DNA from: CAZGUX01 sp964529305
GTDB lineage: Bacteria; Acidobacteriota; Terriglobia; Bryobacterales; Bryobacteraceae
Direction of reading: 5' to 3'
Length of the DNA stretch: 64,000 nucleotides
NCBI GenBank assembly: GCA_964529305.1
Contig: CAZGUX010000048.1
Location: forward strand, 1 to 64,000
Shown here: positions 16,396 through 24,375 of the stretch, one piece after another
Layout: each line of letters starts with the position of its first letter
How positions within the stretch are numbered: the first letter of the stretch is position 1
Position numbers and translations under genes: made by a program
The notes under the pieces: generated by a model
What the model saw: the letters and a program-made list of their open reading frames with translations, nothing else
Database searches by the model: none
What the model was told of the DNA's origin: nothing

Positions 16396-17427
16396 CTACT
16401 TCTTGTTGGCGCCCTCGATAATCCCGCGCGCCAGGTAGTTCACCACCTTGGCGTCGTTGCGCGCGGCCTCGTAATAGGCGGCCTTGAGCAGATTGTCCTT
16501 GCGGTTGAGCAGCGTCTCGCGAATCTTCTGCTGCACGCGGGGATCGTTCAATTCGCGCTGCCCGCTCGGTTCCTTCGAATAGACCTTCAGGATGCGATAG
16601 CCTTCCGCCGCGCGTAGCACCGGCGAGATCTGCCCCGGCGGCAGCGACATGATGATCTTCCGCAACTCGGTCTGAGCTTTTTCCAGCGCCGATTGCGGGA
16701 CAAAGCCCAGGTCCCCGCCATTGGGCGCCGTGCTCGGGTCCTCCGAGTAGTTCTGCGCCAGGATGGCGAAGTCCTCGTTCTGCTGCAGGCGCTTCTCGAT
16801 CATCTGGATCTTGCGGCGGGCTTCCTCTTCGTTCTGCGCCTTGTCGTTCTTCAGGTTCCGGACGTTCGGGTCGGGGACCGGAGTCACCAGGATCTGGGCC
16901 AGGTGCACCTGCGGCTCGGCGAAGTTGAAGCTGGCCTTGTTGCCGTTGTAATAGTTGCCCACGTCGGCGTCGGTGATCGCGATGTGTGACGTGATCTCCT
17001 TGTTGATGAGCTTTTCGATGCTCAGATCGCGGCGCAACTGGGCTTTCAACTCGTCCAGCTTGAGCTTTCTCTGAGCCAGCAGCTTCTGAAATTCCTCCTG
17101 GGTATAGGGAGCTTTCAGCTCGTTGAGCTTGGTCTCGACATCGGCGTCGGCGGCGAGCAGGCCTTGCTTCTCGGCCTTCTGGTACATGATCTCGGCGTCG
17201 ATCAGGCCGCGCAGGATTTCGAGCTTCTGCAGGACCAGTTGGTCTTCGCTGGGCTTTTCACTGCCCGGCTCGAAGCGGGATTCGTACTGCTTGTCAAGTT
17301 CCTGATAGGTGATGGGCCGCCCGTTCACTTCGGCGGCGACGTTGACGGGGGCCGTCGACTTGCACGCCACGAGGCCAATCAGGCACACCCCTGCGGGCAC
17401 AAGGGTACGGACACCCGGAAAGAGCAT
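16396..17427 (-). CDS. Parvulin-type peptidyl-prolyl isomerase lipoprotein
   Basis: A 343-residue SurA/PrsA-like chaperone. The leader ends in a lipobox (LIGLVACKS, Cys about 22), so it should be lipid-anchored and face the periplasm. Residues 30-150 form the SurA_N-type helical chaperone domain (VNGRPITYQELDKQYE ...). The parvulin domain follows (about 175-300): VHLAQILVTPVP, FAILAQNYSEDPSTAPNGGD, LGFVPQSALEKA, PVLRAAEGYRILKV. The function is folding of outer-membrane or secreted proteins. It contains the 38-bp segment duplicated in the neighbouring decayed gene. Confidence 0.88.
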   Translation of the reverse strand: MLFPGVRTLVPAGVCLIGLVACKSTAPVNVAAEVNGRPITYQELDKQYESRFEPGSEKPSEDQLVLQKLEILRGLIDAEIMYQKAEKQGLLAADADVETKLNELKAPYTQEEFQKLLAQRKLKLDELKAQLRRDLSIEKLINKEITSHIAITDADVGNYYNGNKASFNFAEPQVHLAQILVTPVPDPNVRNLKNDKAQNEEEARRKIQMIEKRLQQNEDFAILAQNYSEDPSTAPNGGDLGFVPQSALEKAQTELRKIIMSLPPGQISPVLRAAEGYRILKVYSKEPSGQRELNDPRVQQKIRETLLNRKDNLLKAAYYEAARNDAKVVNYLARGIIEGANKK

Positions 17428-17481
17428 AACTTCACATGATACGGCACGGCGGGTGATCCGAACGCGTGCGGGCGGTACTAT

Positions 17482-18150
17482 TTACGGTTTGTGCGGCGGA
17501 GCGAGCAGTTCAACCGCGCCGGTGTCGAGGTGATAGACCGCGCCGAGGATCTGGATCTTGCCCTCGTGGACCAACTTCGACAGGATCGGCTTGGCGGTTT
17601 CGAGTTCGTGAACCGCCAGGAGCACGTTGGCGCGGGTCGTGTTGAGTTCGCGATCCCCGGGTTGGTGCGACGCCTGTTCGACCGCAGGGAGAATGGCTTT
17701 GACCAAGGCTTGAATATGTGTGTCGGGTTCGCCCCCGGCAAGGGCTGCCTTGACGGCGCCACAGCCGGTATGGCCCATCACGACAACGAGCGGGACCCCG
17801 AGGTGCTCGACCGCATACTCCAGGCTGCCGGTGACGGCATCGTCGACGATGTTGCCGGCCACCCGGACCACGAACAGATCGCCCAATCCCTCGTCGAACA
17901 CGATTTCCGGGGGGACGCGCGAATCGGCGCAGCTCAACACGCAGGCAAACGGATGTTGGCCCGCCACCAACCGGGCGCGGAAGACTCCTGTCTGGTGAGG
18001 GTGCAGAAGATGGTTGGACCGGTAACGGGAGTTCCCTTGCGTGAGCTTCCGGAGGGAAGCGTGGAAGTCGCCCATTTCGGGGTGGGCCGGGGCCCCCCAT
18101 AGCAGAGGCGTCGCTGCCAGCCCAACGACGAAAGCGAACCGGGAAAACAT
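17482..18150 (-). CDS. Exported beta-class carbonic anhydrase
   Basis: Interconverts CO2 and bicarbonate with a Zn ion. ATG 18150 is chosen because AAGGA lies 10 bases upstream and the resulting 222-residue protein starts with a signal peptide (MFSRFAFVVGLAATPLLWGA); the frame is open to 18285. Zn ligands and dyad are visible in CVLSCADSRVPPEIVFD and VMGHTGCGAVKAAL. A periplasmic location is unusual for the beta class but known in several bacteria. It may work with bicarbonate or anion transport, though the SulP gene is 16 kb away. Confidence 0.9.
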   Translation of the reverse strand: MFSRFAFVVGLAATPLLWGAPAHPEMGDFHASLRKLTQGNSRYRSNHLLHPHQTGVFRARLVAGQHPFACVLSCADSRVPPEIVFDEGLGDLFVVRVAGNIVDDAVTGSLEYAVEHLGVPLVVVMGHTGCGAVKAALAGGEPDTHIQALVKAILPAVEQASHQPGDRELNTTRANVLLAVHELETAKPILSKLVHEGKIQILGAVYHLDTGAVELLAPPHKP

Positions 18151-18313
18151 GGAAGAGCGCTCCTTGTGCCCGCAGGTCCGGCCGTCAGCCGCCGGAGACG
18201 AATGCGAGAGCACGTCTATCTCCATCGGCCGCCGCAAAGAATGTTTTAGCACAGAAGGTGAAGAAACCTGACCTACCGGTCCCATCGTATACTGAACATA
18301 GGAGTCTCACGTT

Positions 18314-19303
18314 TTGTCACCACGGCTGTTTGCGCGAATGGCGGCCCATGTCCAGCTTCTCCCGGTGCTGGAAAGCGGCGAGGAGACCCTGGTCGGAGGC
18401 CAGGCGGTGATGGAAGGCGTCATGATGCGGGCGCCCCATAGCTACTGCGTGGCCGTGCGGCGCAAGAACGGCGAACTGGTGACCGACCAGATGCCCGTGC
18501 CGCGCATGTCGGAGAAGTATCCGCTTTACCGGTATCCGGTGTTGCGGGGCATCGGGACGCTGTGGCAGGCCATGTCGTTGGGAATTAAGGCGCTTCAATT
18601 CTCGGCCAATGCGGCCCTGGCGGACGAGGAAGGGGATACGGCCAAGCAGACAAAGCCCAAAGAAATCCCGGGTTGGGCCATGGCGATGAACCTGGCGATC
18701 TCGTTCGGCTTCTTCTTCTTCGCTTATAAGATCGTGCCGTTGTTCGTGGTCTCCCAATTGGAGAAGGTCTATCCGGAGCTTCACGGCCGGATCGCCTTCA
18801 ACCTGGTGGATGGCATTGTCCGGATCCTGATCTTCATCGGGTTTCTATTCGGGATCTCCCGATGGAAAGAGATCCGGCGGGTGTTCGAGTATCACGGCGC
18901 CGAACACAAGGTGGTGTTCAATTTCGAGTCGGGGAAACCCGTGACGGTGGACAACGCCCAAAACTTCAAGACATGGCATCCGCGGTGCGGCACCAGTTTC
19001 CTGATCGTGGTGATGGTGGTGTCGATGATCGTCTACATGTTCATCCCCTTCGAGACGTTCCTCGGCAAGATTCTGTCGCGGCTGGTGTTGATTCCGGTGA
19101 TCGCGGGGTTGAGCTACGAGATGATCCGGTTCGCCGCCAGAAGGCCGGGGTCGGTGATGGCGGTGCTGACGGCGCCCGGGCTGTGGCTGCAGCGGATCAC
19201 GACGCAGGCGCCGAGCGACGAGCAGACCGGCGTCGCGATCCACGCTCTCGAGGGCGCCATGAAGCTCGAGACCGATCAGGGCGGCCAAGCCGTAATCGCC
19301 TGA
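18314..19303 (+). CDS. DUF1385 membrane protein (YqhQ family)
   Basis: A 329-residue integral membrane protein. The family core is obvious: ETLVGGQAVMEGVMMRAPH near 24-42, several membrane helices (about 115-135, 155-178, 230-270), and EYHGAEHKVVFNFESG plus WHPRCGTSFLIVVM. His and Cys residues suggest metal binding; the function is unknown. Start TTG 18314 is supported by GGAG about 10 bases upstream; ATG 18338 lacks such a site. DUF1385 genes often precede prfA in other phyla, as here (6-base gap), so it is probably co-expressed with translation-termination genes. Confidence 0.85.
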   Translation: MSPRLFARMAAHVQLLPVLESGEETLVGGQAVMEGVMMRAPHSYCVAVRRKNGELVTDQMPVPRMSEKYPLYRYPVLRGIGTLWQAMSLGIKALQFSANAALADEEGDTAKQTKPKEIPGWAMAMNLAISFGFFFFAYKIVPLFVVSQLEKVYPELHGRIAFNLVDGIVRILIFIGFLFGISRWKEIRRVFEYHGAEHKVVFNFESGKPVTVDNAQNFKTWHPRCGTSFLIVVMVVSMIVYMFIPFETFLGKILSRLVLIPVIAGLSYEMIRFAARRPGSVMAVLTAPGLWLQRITTQAPSDEQTGVAIHALEGAMKLETDQGGQAVIA

Positions 19304-19309
19304 ACGAAC

Positions 19310-20398
19310 ATGCAATTCTCCAAGAAGCTCGATCAACTGGAAGAGCGCTTTGACGACCTGACGCGGCAGATCGCCGATCCCGAGATCCTGAACGACGGCG
19401 AGCGGTACCGGAAGACGGCCAAGTCACGCTCGGACCTGGAAGAGATCGTGGGCGTGTATCGCGAGTGGAAAAAGCTGGACGCGGACCACATCTCGGCGCG
19501 CGACATGCTCCACGACAGCGACGCGGAGATGCGGCAGATGGCCTCGGAGGAGATCTCGCGGATCGAGCCGAGAATGGCGGACCTGGAGCAGGAGTTGAAG
19601 GTCCTGCTGCTGCCGAAAGATCCGAACGACGATAAGAACGTCGTCATCGAAATCCGCGCCGGGACGGGCGGGGATGAAGCGACCCTGTTCGCCGCCGAGA
19701 TCTTCCGCATGTACACCCGGTACGCGGAAACGCAGCGATGGCGGGTGGAGGTGACGTCGACGAGCGAATCCGGCGTGGGCGGCCTGAAGGAAGTCATCGC
19801 GCTGGTGAGCGGCGACAAGGTCTTCAGCAAGATGAAGTACGAGGGCGGCGTGCATCGCGTTCAGAGGGTCCCGGCGACCGAACAGCAGGGACGGGTGCAC
19901 ACGTCGGCGATCACGGTGGCCGTGTTGCCCGAGGCCGATGACGTCGATATCAAGCTGGAGGCCAAGGATGTCCGGATCGACACGTTCTGCTCGTCCGGGC
20001 CCGGCGGCCAGTCGGTGAACACGACGTATTCGGCCGTGCGGCTGACGCATCTGCCGACCGGGGTGGTGGTCTCCTGCCAGGACGAGAAATCGCAGATCAA
20101 GAACCGGCAGAAGGCGGAGCGCGTGCTGCGGGCCCGGCTGTACGAGATTGAACTCCAGAAGCAGCAGCAGGCGTTGGGCGCCGAGCGCAAGGCGATGGTG
20201 GGCTCGGGCGACCGGAGCGAGAAGATCCGGACGTACAACTTCCCGCAGAACCGCGTGACCGATCACCGGATCGGGCTGACGCTGCATCAACTCGACCTGG
20301 TGATGGAAGGGCACCTGGAGCCGATCCTGTCGGCGCTGGTGGCGCACTACCAGACCGAACGGCTGAAGCAGCAGAGCGAGGGCGACGTCGCCGCCTAG
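19310..20398 (+). CDS. prfA: Peptide chain release factor 1
   Basis: A 362-residue class I release factor that reads UAA and UAG and triggers peptide release on the ribosome. Visible: the tripeptide anticodon region RVPATEQQGRVHTSA (PAT, the RF1 form of PxT, about 187-190) and the catalytic GGQ in SSGPGGQSVNTTYSAVRLTH (about 230-240). Length matches the family. It is followed after 94 bases by prmC, the enzyme that methylates this GGQ glutamine, a classic pairing. Confidence 0.97.
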   Translation: MQFSKKLDQLEERFDDLTRQIADPEILNDGERYRKTAKSRSDLEEIVGVYREWKKLDADHISARDMLHDSDAEMRQMASEEISRIEPRMADLEQELKVLLLPKDPNDDKNVVIEIRAGTGGDEATLFAAEIFRMYTRYAETQRWRVEVTSTSESGVGGLKEVIALVSGDKVFSKMKYEGGVHRVQRVPATEQQGRVHTSAITVAVLPEADDVDIKLEAKDVRIDTFCSSGPGGQSVNTTYSAVRLTHLPTGVVVSCQDEKSQIKNRQKAERVLRARLYEIELQKQQQALGAERKAMVGSGDRSEKIRTYNFPQNRVTDHRIGLTLHQLDLVMEGHLEPILSALVAHYQTERLKQQSEGDVAA

Positions 20399-20492
20399 AT
20401 TCGAAAGTGAGCCGCGACCGTGAGGGAGCGGTGGCGCGCGTCCGCCGGCCGTTTTCAAACCTCCGCGCAGGTGCGGCCCTGAAGCGATCGAC

Positions 20493-21323
20493 GTGAACCT
20501 TGAAACCGCACTTCGCCAAGGCGTCGAGTTACTGGAGGAAGCCCGCATCGCCGTTCCCCGGCTGACCGCGGAAGTCCTGCTCTGCCACGCGATCCAACGG
20601 GAGAAGAGCTTTCTCTACGCCCATCCGGAGTACGAACTGCGCGAGGTGGAGTGGCTGCACTACGGCCGCTACCTCCACGAGCGGTTGAATCGCAAACCCA
20701 CGCAATACATCACCCGGAAGCAGGAGTTCTGGGGCAGGGAGTTTCGGGTGACCCCGGCCGTGCTGATTCCCCGTCCGGAGACCGAGCATGTCATCGAGCA
20801 GGCCCTGGCGCTCGATCCGAAGCCGAGGCGAATCCTGGACATCGGTTGCGGATCGGGCGCGATTGCCGTGACCCTGGCGGTCGAGACCGGGGCCGAGGTG
20901 TGGGCGACCGACATCTCTCCGGCGGCGCTGGCCATCGCCCGGGCCAACAGCACGCAGTTGGGCGGAGTCGTGCGCTTCGTTTGCTGCGACGTCGCCTCGG
21001 CTCTGGCCGCCGCGACGTTCGACCTGGTGGTCTCCAACCCGCCGTATGTTCCGGAACCGGAGATCGCGACCCTGTCGGCGGAAGTACGGGACTTCGAACC
21101 ATACGTCGCGCTGAACGGCGGCGTGTCCGGATTTGAGCTCTACGAGCGCGTGATCGCCGAAGCCGGCCGAGTTCTGTCCGCGGGCGGGCGCCTGATCATG
21201 GAACTCGGGTTCAAGAGTTCCGGGCAGGTGACCCGGATGCTGGCGCGGGACTGGCGTGACGTGTCGATCGGCTACGACTACGCCGGCATTCCCCGAGTGA
21301 TCACCGCGCACCTCGGCCGTTGA
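20493..21323 (+). CDS. prmC: Release-factor glutamine methyltransferase
   Basis: SAM-dependent methyltransferase that N5-methylates the Gln of the GGQ motif in release factors. The 276-residue protein has the helical N-terminal domain with RKPTQYITRKQEFWGREFRV, the SAM-binding loop ILDIGCGSGAIAVTLA (about 110-125) and the catalytic NPPYVPEPE (about 182-190). The start codon is GTG 20493. Directly downstream of prfA; both probably share a transcript with DUF1385. Confidence 0.95.
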   Translation: MNLETALRQGVELLEEARIAVPRLTAEVLLCHAIQREKSFLYAHPEYELREVEWLHYGRYLHERLNRKPTQYITRKQEFWGREFRVTPAVLIPRPETEHVIEQALALDPKPRRILDIGCGSGAIAVTLAVETGAEVWATDISPAALAIARANSTQLGGVVRFVCCDVASALAAATFDLVVSNPPYVPEPEIATLSAEVRDFEPYVALNGGVSGFELYERVIAEAGRVLSAGGRLIMELGFKSSGQVTRMLARDWRDVSIGYDYAGIPRVITAHLGR

Positions 21324-21380
21324 GGTCCCTCGCCCCGCCGCGGAAGTGGCATCGGACGCAATACCCCTTTGGAAAGACTC

Positions 21381-21497
21381 ATGCGTCCACGGCGCCGGCC
21401 GATCAATGAGGTAGGACCGTCCGTCCTTTGGCCGCCACGATGTGGCGAACCAGGACGACCTCGGCTTGGATGCAGCGCGAAAGATCGTGACACATGA
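21381..21497 (+). CDS. Possible tiny ORF ahead of the TolC-like gene
   Basis: A 38-residue, Arg/Pro-rich open frame (MRPRRRPINEVGPSVLWPPR ...) whose TGA overlaps the ATG of the TolC-like gene as ATGA. GGAAAG lies about 5 bases upstream. No family is recognised and the composition is not convincing. It is listed because the same ATGA coupling occurs repeatedly further along this operon. Confidence 0.2.
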   Translation: MRPRRRPINEVGPSVLWPPRCGEPGRPRLGCSAKDRDT

Positions 21498-23080
21498 AGG
21501 CTCAGATGGCGGGAATCGGCGCTGCCGCGTTGTTGGCGGCCGGCTTGGCCGCGGCGGTGGCGGGGACGGGCGTCGCGGCTACCGCGGCCGATGGCCAACT
21601 TGCGGGCGTTGCGGAGATGTCGCTGGAAGAGTGCCTCCAGATGGCGCGGGCGAAAAACCGCCGGGGGCAGGTTTCGAGTCTTGCGGTGGCCGTGGCGGAG
21701 GCCCAACACCGGCAGGCGTTGGCGGCCTATTGGCCACAGGCGAGTCTGCGAGCCGGCTACGAGCGAATCGACCAGCCCTTCAACTTTGTCTTTCCGGCCT
21801 CGGGAGTGGCGAGTCCCGCCCAATCCGTGACGGTCCCCGGCGGCGCCGCGCAGGTGACAATTCCGGCCAACGCGTTCGCGCCGGGGTTCCCTCCGGCCGC
21901 CATTCAGCTTCCGATCAGCTATCCGGGGCAATCCTTCACCTCGCCGCCGCAGACATTTCCGATACCCGCCCAAAACATCAAGGTCCTCGATCCCAACGTC
22001 CTGTCGACCTCGATGAACCTGAACTGGCTTTTGTACGACGGGGGGATGCGCAAGGGGTTGAGAGAGCAATCGCGAGGGCAAGTGGACGCGGCACGACAGG
22101 AAGTTCGCCGTACGGACCTGGAGATCGCTGAAGGGGTGACGCGCCTGTACTGGGGCGCCGTGCTCTCCCGGCAGGTTCGCCAGTTGGGAGAGGATACGCT
22201 TTCGCGGATGGAAGCAACGCTGGCCCTGACGGAAGCGGTTTACAAAGAAGGCGCCGGCAAGGTGACGAGGGCCGACTATCTGGAGAACAAGGTCGTTGTC
22301 GAATCGCTCCGTGCAGCCGTCGCGCTCCTGGCTAAGAACGAGCAGGCGGCGGAGGCGGCCCTCGCCTATACGGTAGGGTTGCCCTGGAGCGCAACCATCC
22401 GGCCCTCGGCCGGAGAGATCCCCTTTCGCCCCTACGCGGGAGACCTGAACGAGTTGGTCGGAAGCGCCTACCAGTTCAACCCGGACTGGGCGGCGCTGGA
22501 GGCAGGAGTCCGCGCCCTGGAAGGGGCCGTCCGAACCGCTCAAAGCGGCCACCATCCCAGGATCGGGCTAACCGGCAATCTGCGCCGCTGGTGGAACGAT
22601 TTCGACGGAGGCATCGCCACGGCACAGAACAAGGCCGGCTGGACCGTAGGGGCTGGTCTGGAGCTTCCTCTGTTCGACGGGAACTTGACCCGAAACAAGG
22701 TCAGCGAAGCCCGGGCCCGCCTGGAACGGCTCCAGCAACAGGGGTTTCTGCTCAAGGAAGGGATTGGCCTTGAAGTCCGAGATTTGTTCCTCGGACTGAA
22801 CGCCGCGGTCAAGTCATACCGGGCGACAGGGGCGGCGATGAAAGCGGCTCAGGAAAACCGGGAGTTGAACACCCGCGCTTACCAGAACGAGCTGGTGGAA
22901 ACCGAGAAGGTCATCCGGGCGCAACTGATGGAAGCGTTCATGTCGGCACAACATTACAGAGCGCGATACGACCATGCCACTCTGCAAGCGAGGCTCGATC
23001 TCGTGGTCGGCAGAGAAGTTCAGGGGCACTTCGGCGCGGTGTCCGGGGAGGGCGGCGGAAGGCCGTCAAGGGAGCCCTGA
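21494..23080 (+). CDS. TolC-like outer-membrane efflux protein
   Basis: A 528-residue outer-membrane channel of the OEP/TolC family. It has an N-terminal signal (MKAQMAGIGAAALLAAGLAA ...) and two helical OEP repeats: SLEECLQMARAKNRRGQVSS ... VAVAEAQHRQALAAYWPQ (about 43-85), and a second block from AYQFNPDWAALEAGVRALEG (about 325) through the coiled coil ending near 515. A Pro/Gln-rich beta segment lies at 100-170. No RND pump or adaptor gene is adjacent. Instead it heads an operon of a binding protein and two kinases, so it may serve uptake, export or sensing linked to those genes. Confidence 0.8.
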   Translation: MKAQMAGIGAAALLAAGLAAAVAGTGVAATAADGQLAGVAEMSLEECLQMARAKNRRGQVSSLAVAVAEAQHRQALAAYWPQASLRAGYERIDQPFNFVFPASGVASPAQSVTVPGGAAQVTIPANAFAPGFPPAAIQLPISYPGQSFTSPPQTFPIPAQNIKVLDPNVLSTSMNLNWLLYDGGMRKGLREQSRGQVDAARQEVRRTDLEIAEGVTRLYWGAVLSRQVRQLGEDTLSRMEATLALTEAVYKEGAGKVTRADYLENKVVVESLRAAVALLAKNEQAAEAALAYTVGLPWSATIRPSAGEIPFRPYAGDLNELVGSAYQFNPDWAALEAGVRALEGAVRTAQSGHHPRIGLTGNLRRWWNDFDGGIATAQNKAGWTVGAGLELPLFDGNLTRNKVSEARARLERLQQQGFLLKEGIGLEVRDLFLGLNAAVKSYRATGAAMKAAQENRELNTRAYQNELVETEKVIRAQLMEAFMSAQHYRARYDHATLQARLDLVVGREVQGHFGAVSGEGGGRPSREP

Positions 23081-23081
23081 C

Positions 23082-24068
23082 GTGGCCGGCCGCCGCCCAT
23101 TGACGTGCCGAAGGCGCGATCTGCTGCTCGCGGCTTGCCTGACCACGCCTTTCGGCGCACGGCCGGCGGCGCCAGAGCCGGGTGGCGCCGGCACCCCCCC
23201 GCGCCCGATTCGCCTCGCCCTGTCGGCCAGCACGTTGGGCGACGTCAACGAGGCCGATGCCAGGGCCGCCTTGAAGGTGTGGATTCAAAACGCGACGCAA
23301 GGTACCGCGGTACGGCTGGAGTTGGCTCCTGCTGTCTTTGTCCCCTCCGATGAGATGGAACGCCAGATTCGACGGGGCGATCTGGATGCGTTTGTCATCA
23401 CGGCACTGGAATACGTGCGGGTCGCCGAATTTGTCAGCCCGGATTGGCTCCTGGTCGACGCCAACAGCCGCGAGGAGAGCGAGTACCTGCTCCTGGTCCA
23501 CGCGAAGAGCGGGATCACCCGGGTCCAGCAACTCAAGGGTGTATCTCTGGCGATTCATCAGAACAAGGCAGCTTCTCTCGCGCTCGTTTGGGTCAGTACT
23601 CTGCTGGCATCGCAACGTCTCGATCCTCCGGAACGGTTCTTTGGCAGGACCGTATTCAACACCAAGCTGGCCCGTGTGCTGCTTCCGGTCTTCTTTCGCC
23701 AGGTGGATGCCTGTGTCGTGCGGCGATCGGGCTACCGGACGATGTGCGATCTCAACCCTCAACTGGGGCGGCAGTTGCGGGTGGTGGCTACGTCACCACA
23801 CTTGATTACGGAACTGTTCGGACTGCACAAGCACTGTCCGTCGCCCGAGAGCGAAACGTTCAAGAACGCTCTGATGAACCTGCGCAATACCTCCTTTGGG
23901 AAGCAGGTGACGACGCTTTTCCAAAGCGGGGCCTTTGTGCCGGAGACCGATTCCTGCATGCGGGAGGTCCTCGAACTGGTGGCCGCCTACGACCGCATCC
24001 GGGCGCGGTCGGGGCGGGAAGCCGCGGGCGCGCCCCGGGGCTCCAGCGGCGGGAGGCCGGTCAAATGA
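23082..24068 (+). CDS. PhnD-like periplasmic binding lipoprotein
   Basis: A 328-residue solute-binding protein of the phosphate/phosphonate (PhnD, SBP type 2) class. Start GTG 23082 lies one base after the TolC-like stop, with GGGAG 7 bases upstream. The leader CRRRDLLLAAC combines an RR pair with a lipobox, suggesting a lipid anchor. Family features: DEMERQIRRGDLDAFVIT, LKGVSLAIHQNKAASLALVW, VDACVVRRSGYRTMCDLNPQ. No ABC permease or ATPase is present, and the next large gene is a sensor kinase. It therefore probably acts as a sensor accessory that presents a ligand to the kinase. Confidence 0.75.
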   Translation: MAGRRPLTCRRRDLLLAACLTTPFGARPAAPEPGGAGTPPRPIRLALSASTLGDVNEADARAALKVWIQNATQGTAVRLELAPAVFVPSDEMERQIRRGDLDAFVITALEYVRVAEFVSPDWLLVDANSREESEYLLLVHAKSGITRVQQLKGVSLAIHQNKAASLALVWVSTLLASQRLDPPERFFGRTVFNTKLARVLLPVFFRQVDACVVRRSGYRTMCDLNPQLGRQLRVVATSPHLITELFGLHKHCPSPESETFKNALMNLRNTSFGKQVTTLFQSGAFVPETDSCMREVLELVAAYDRIRARSGREAAGAPRGSSGGRPVK

Positions 24069-24208
24069 CGCCGGACACTGGCAAACCCGTTTTCGTCCCG
24101 CCGGCCATCTCAACGAGCGACCGAGGTGCAAGGGGGGTGTCCTGCGTCCGGACGCCGGCGCCATTTCCGCCCCTGGAACAAATCCCGGCGAGGGGTCAGG
24201 TGCGATGA
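24065..24208 (+). CDS. Tiny ORF coupled by ATGA overlaps (47 aa)
   Basis: A 47-residue open frame starting inside the stop of the PhnD-like gene (ATGA at 24065) and ending where the next tiny frame starts (ATGA at 24205). It is Pro-rich (MTPDTGKPVFVPPAISTSDR ...), with third positions mostly G or C as in real genes here. No signal peptide or known domain. It may be a genuine coupled microprotein or only a translational bridge to the kinase gene. Confidence 0.35.
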   Translation: MTPDTGKPVFVPPAISTSDRGARGVSCVRTPAPFPPLEQIPARGQVR

Positions 24209-24375
24209 GCGTGCCCTGGCGAGGGGCGGAATTGCCAGTTGCCGGCCGGCGCCCGTGGCACGAGGCGGTCATTTTGGCGAGGCGCCGCCCGCGATGGTAC
24301 TCGCCGGGTGGGTCTCGAGATCTCCGGCTCTCCGGCGTGCTGTCCGGGGACTGCGGCAGCGGGATTCGAGGATGA
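24205..24375 (+). CDS. Tiny ORF coupled by ATGA overlaps (56 aa)
   Basis: A 56-residue basic open frame (MSVPWRGAELPVAGRRPWHE ...) that starts at the ATGA closing the previous tiny frame and ends at the ATGA that opens the histidine kinase (24372). Three consecutive ATGA junctions bridge the 300 bases between two large genes. Third-position GC is high. No domain is recognised. Confidence 0.35.
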   Translation: MSVPWRGAELPVAGRRPWHEAVILARRRPRWYSPGGSRDLRLSGVLSGDCGSGIRG

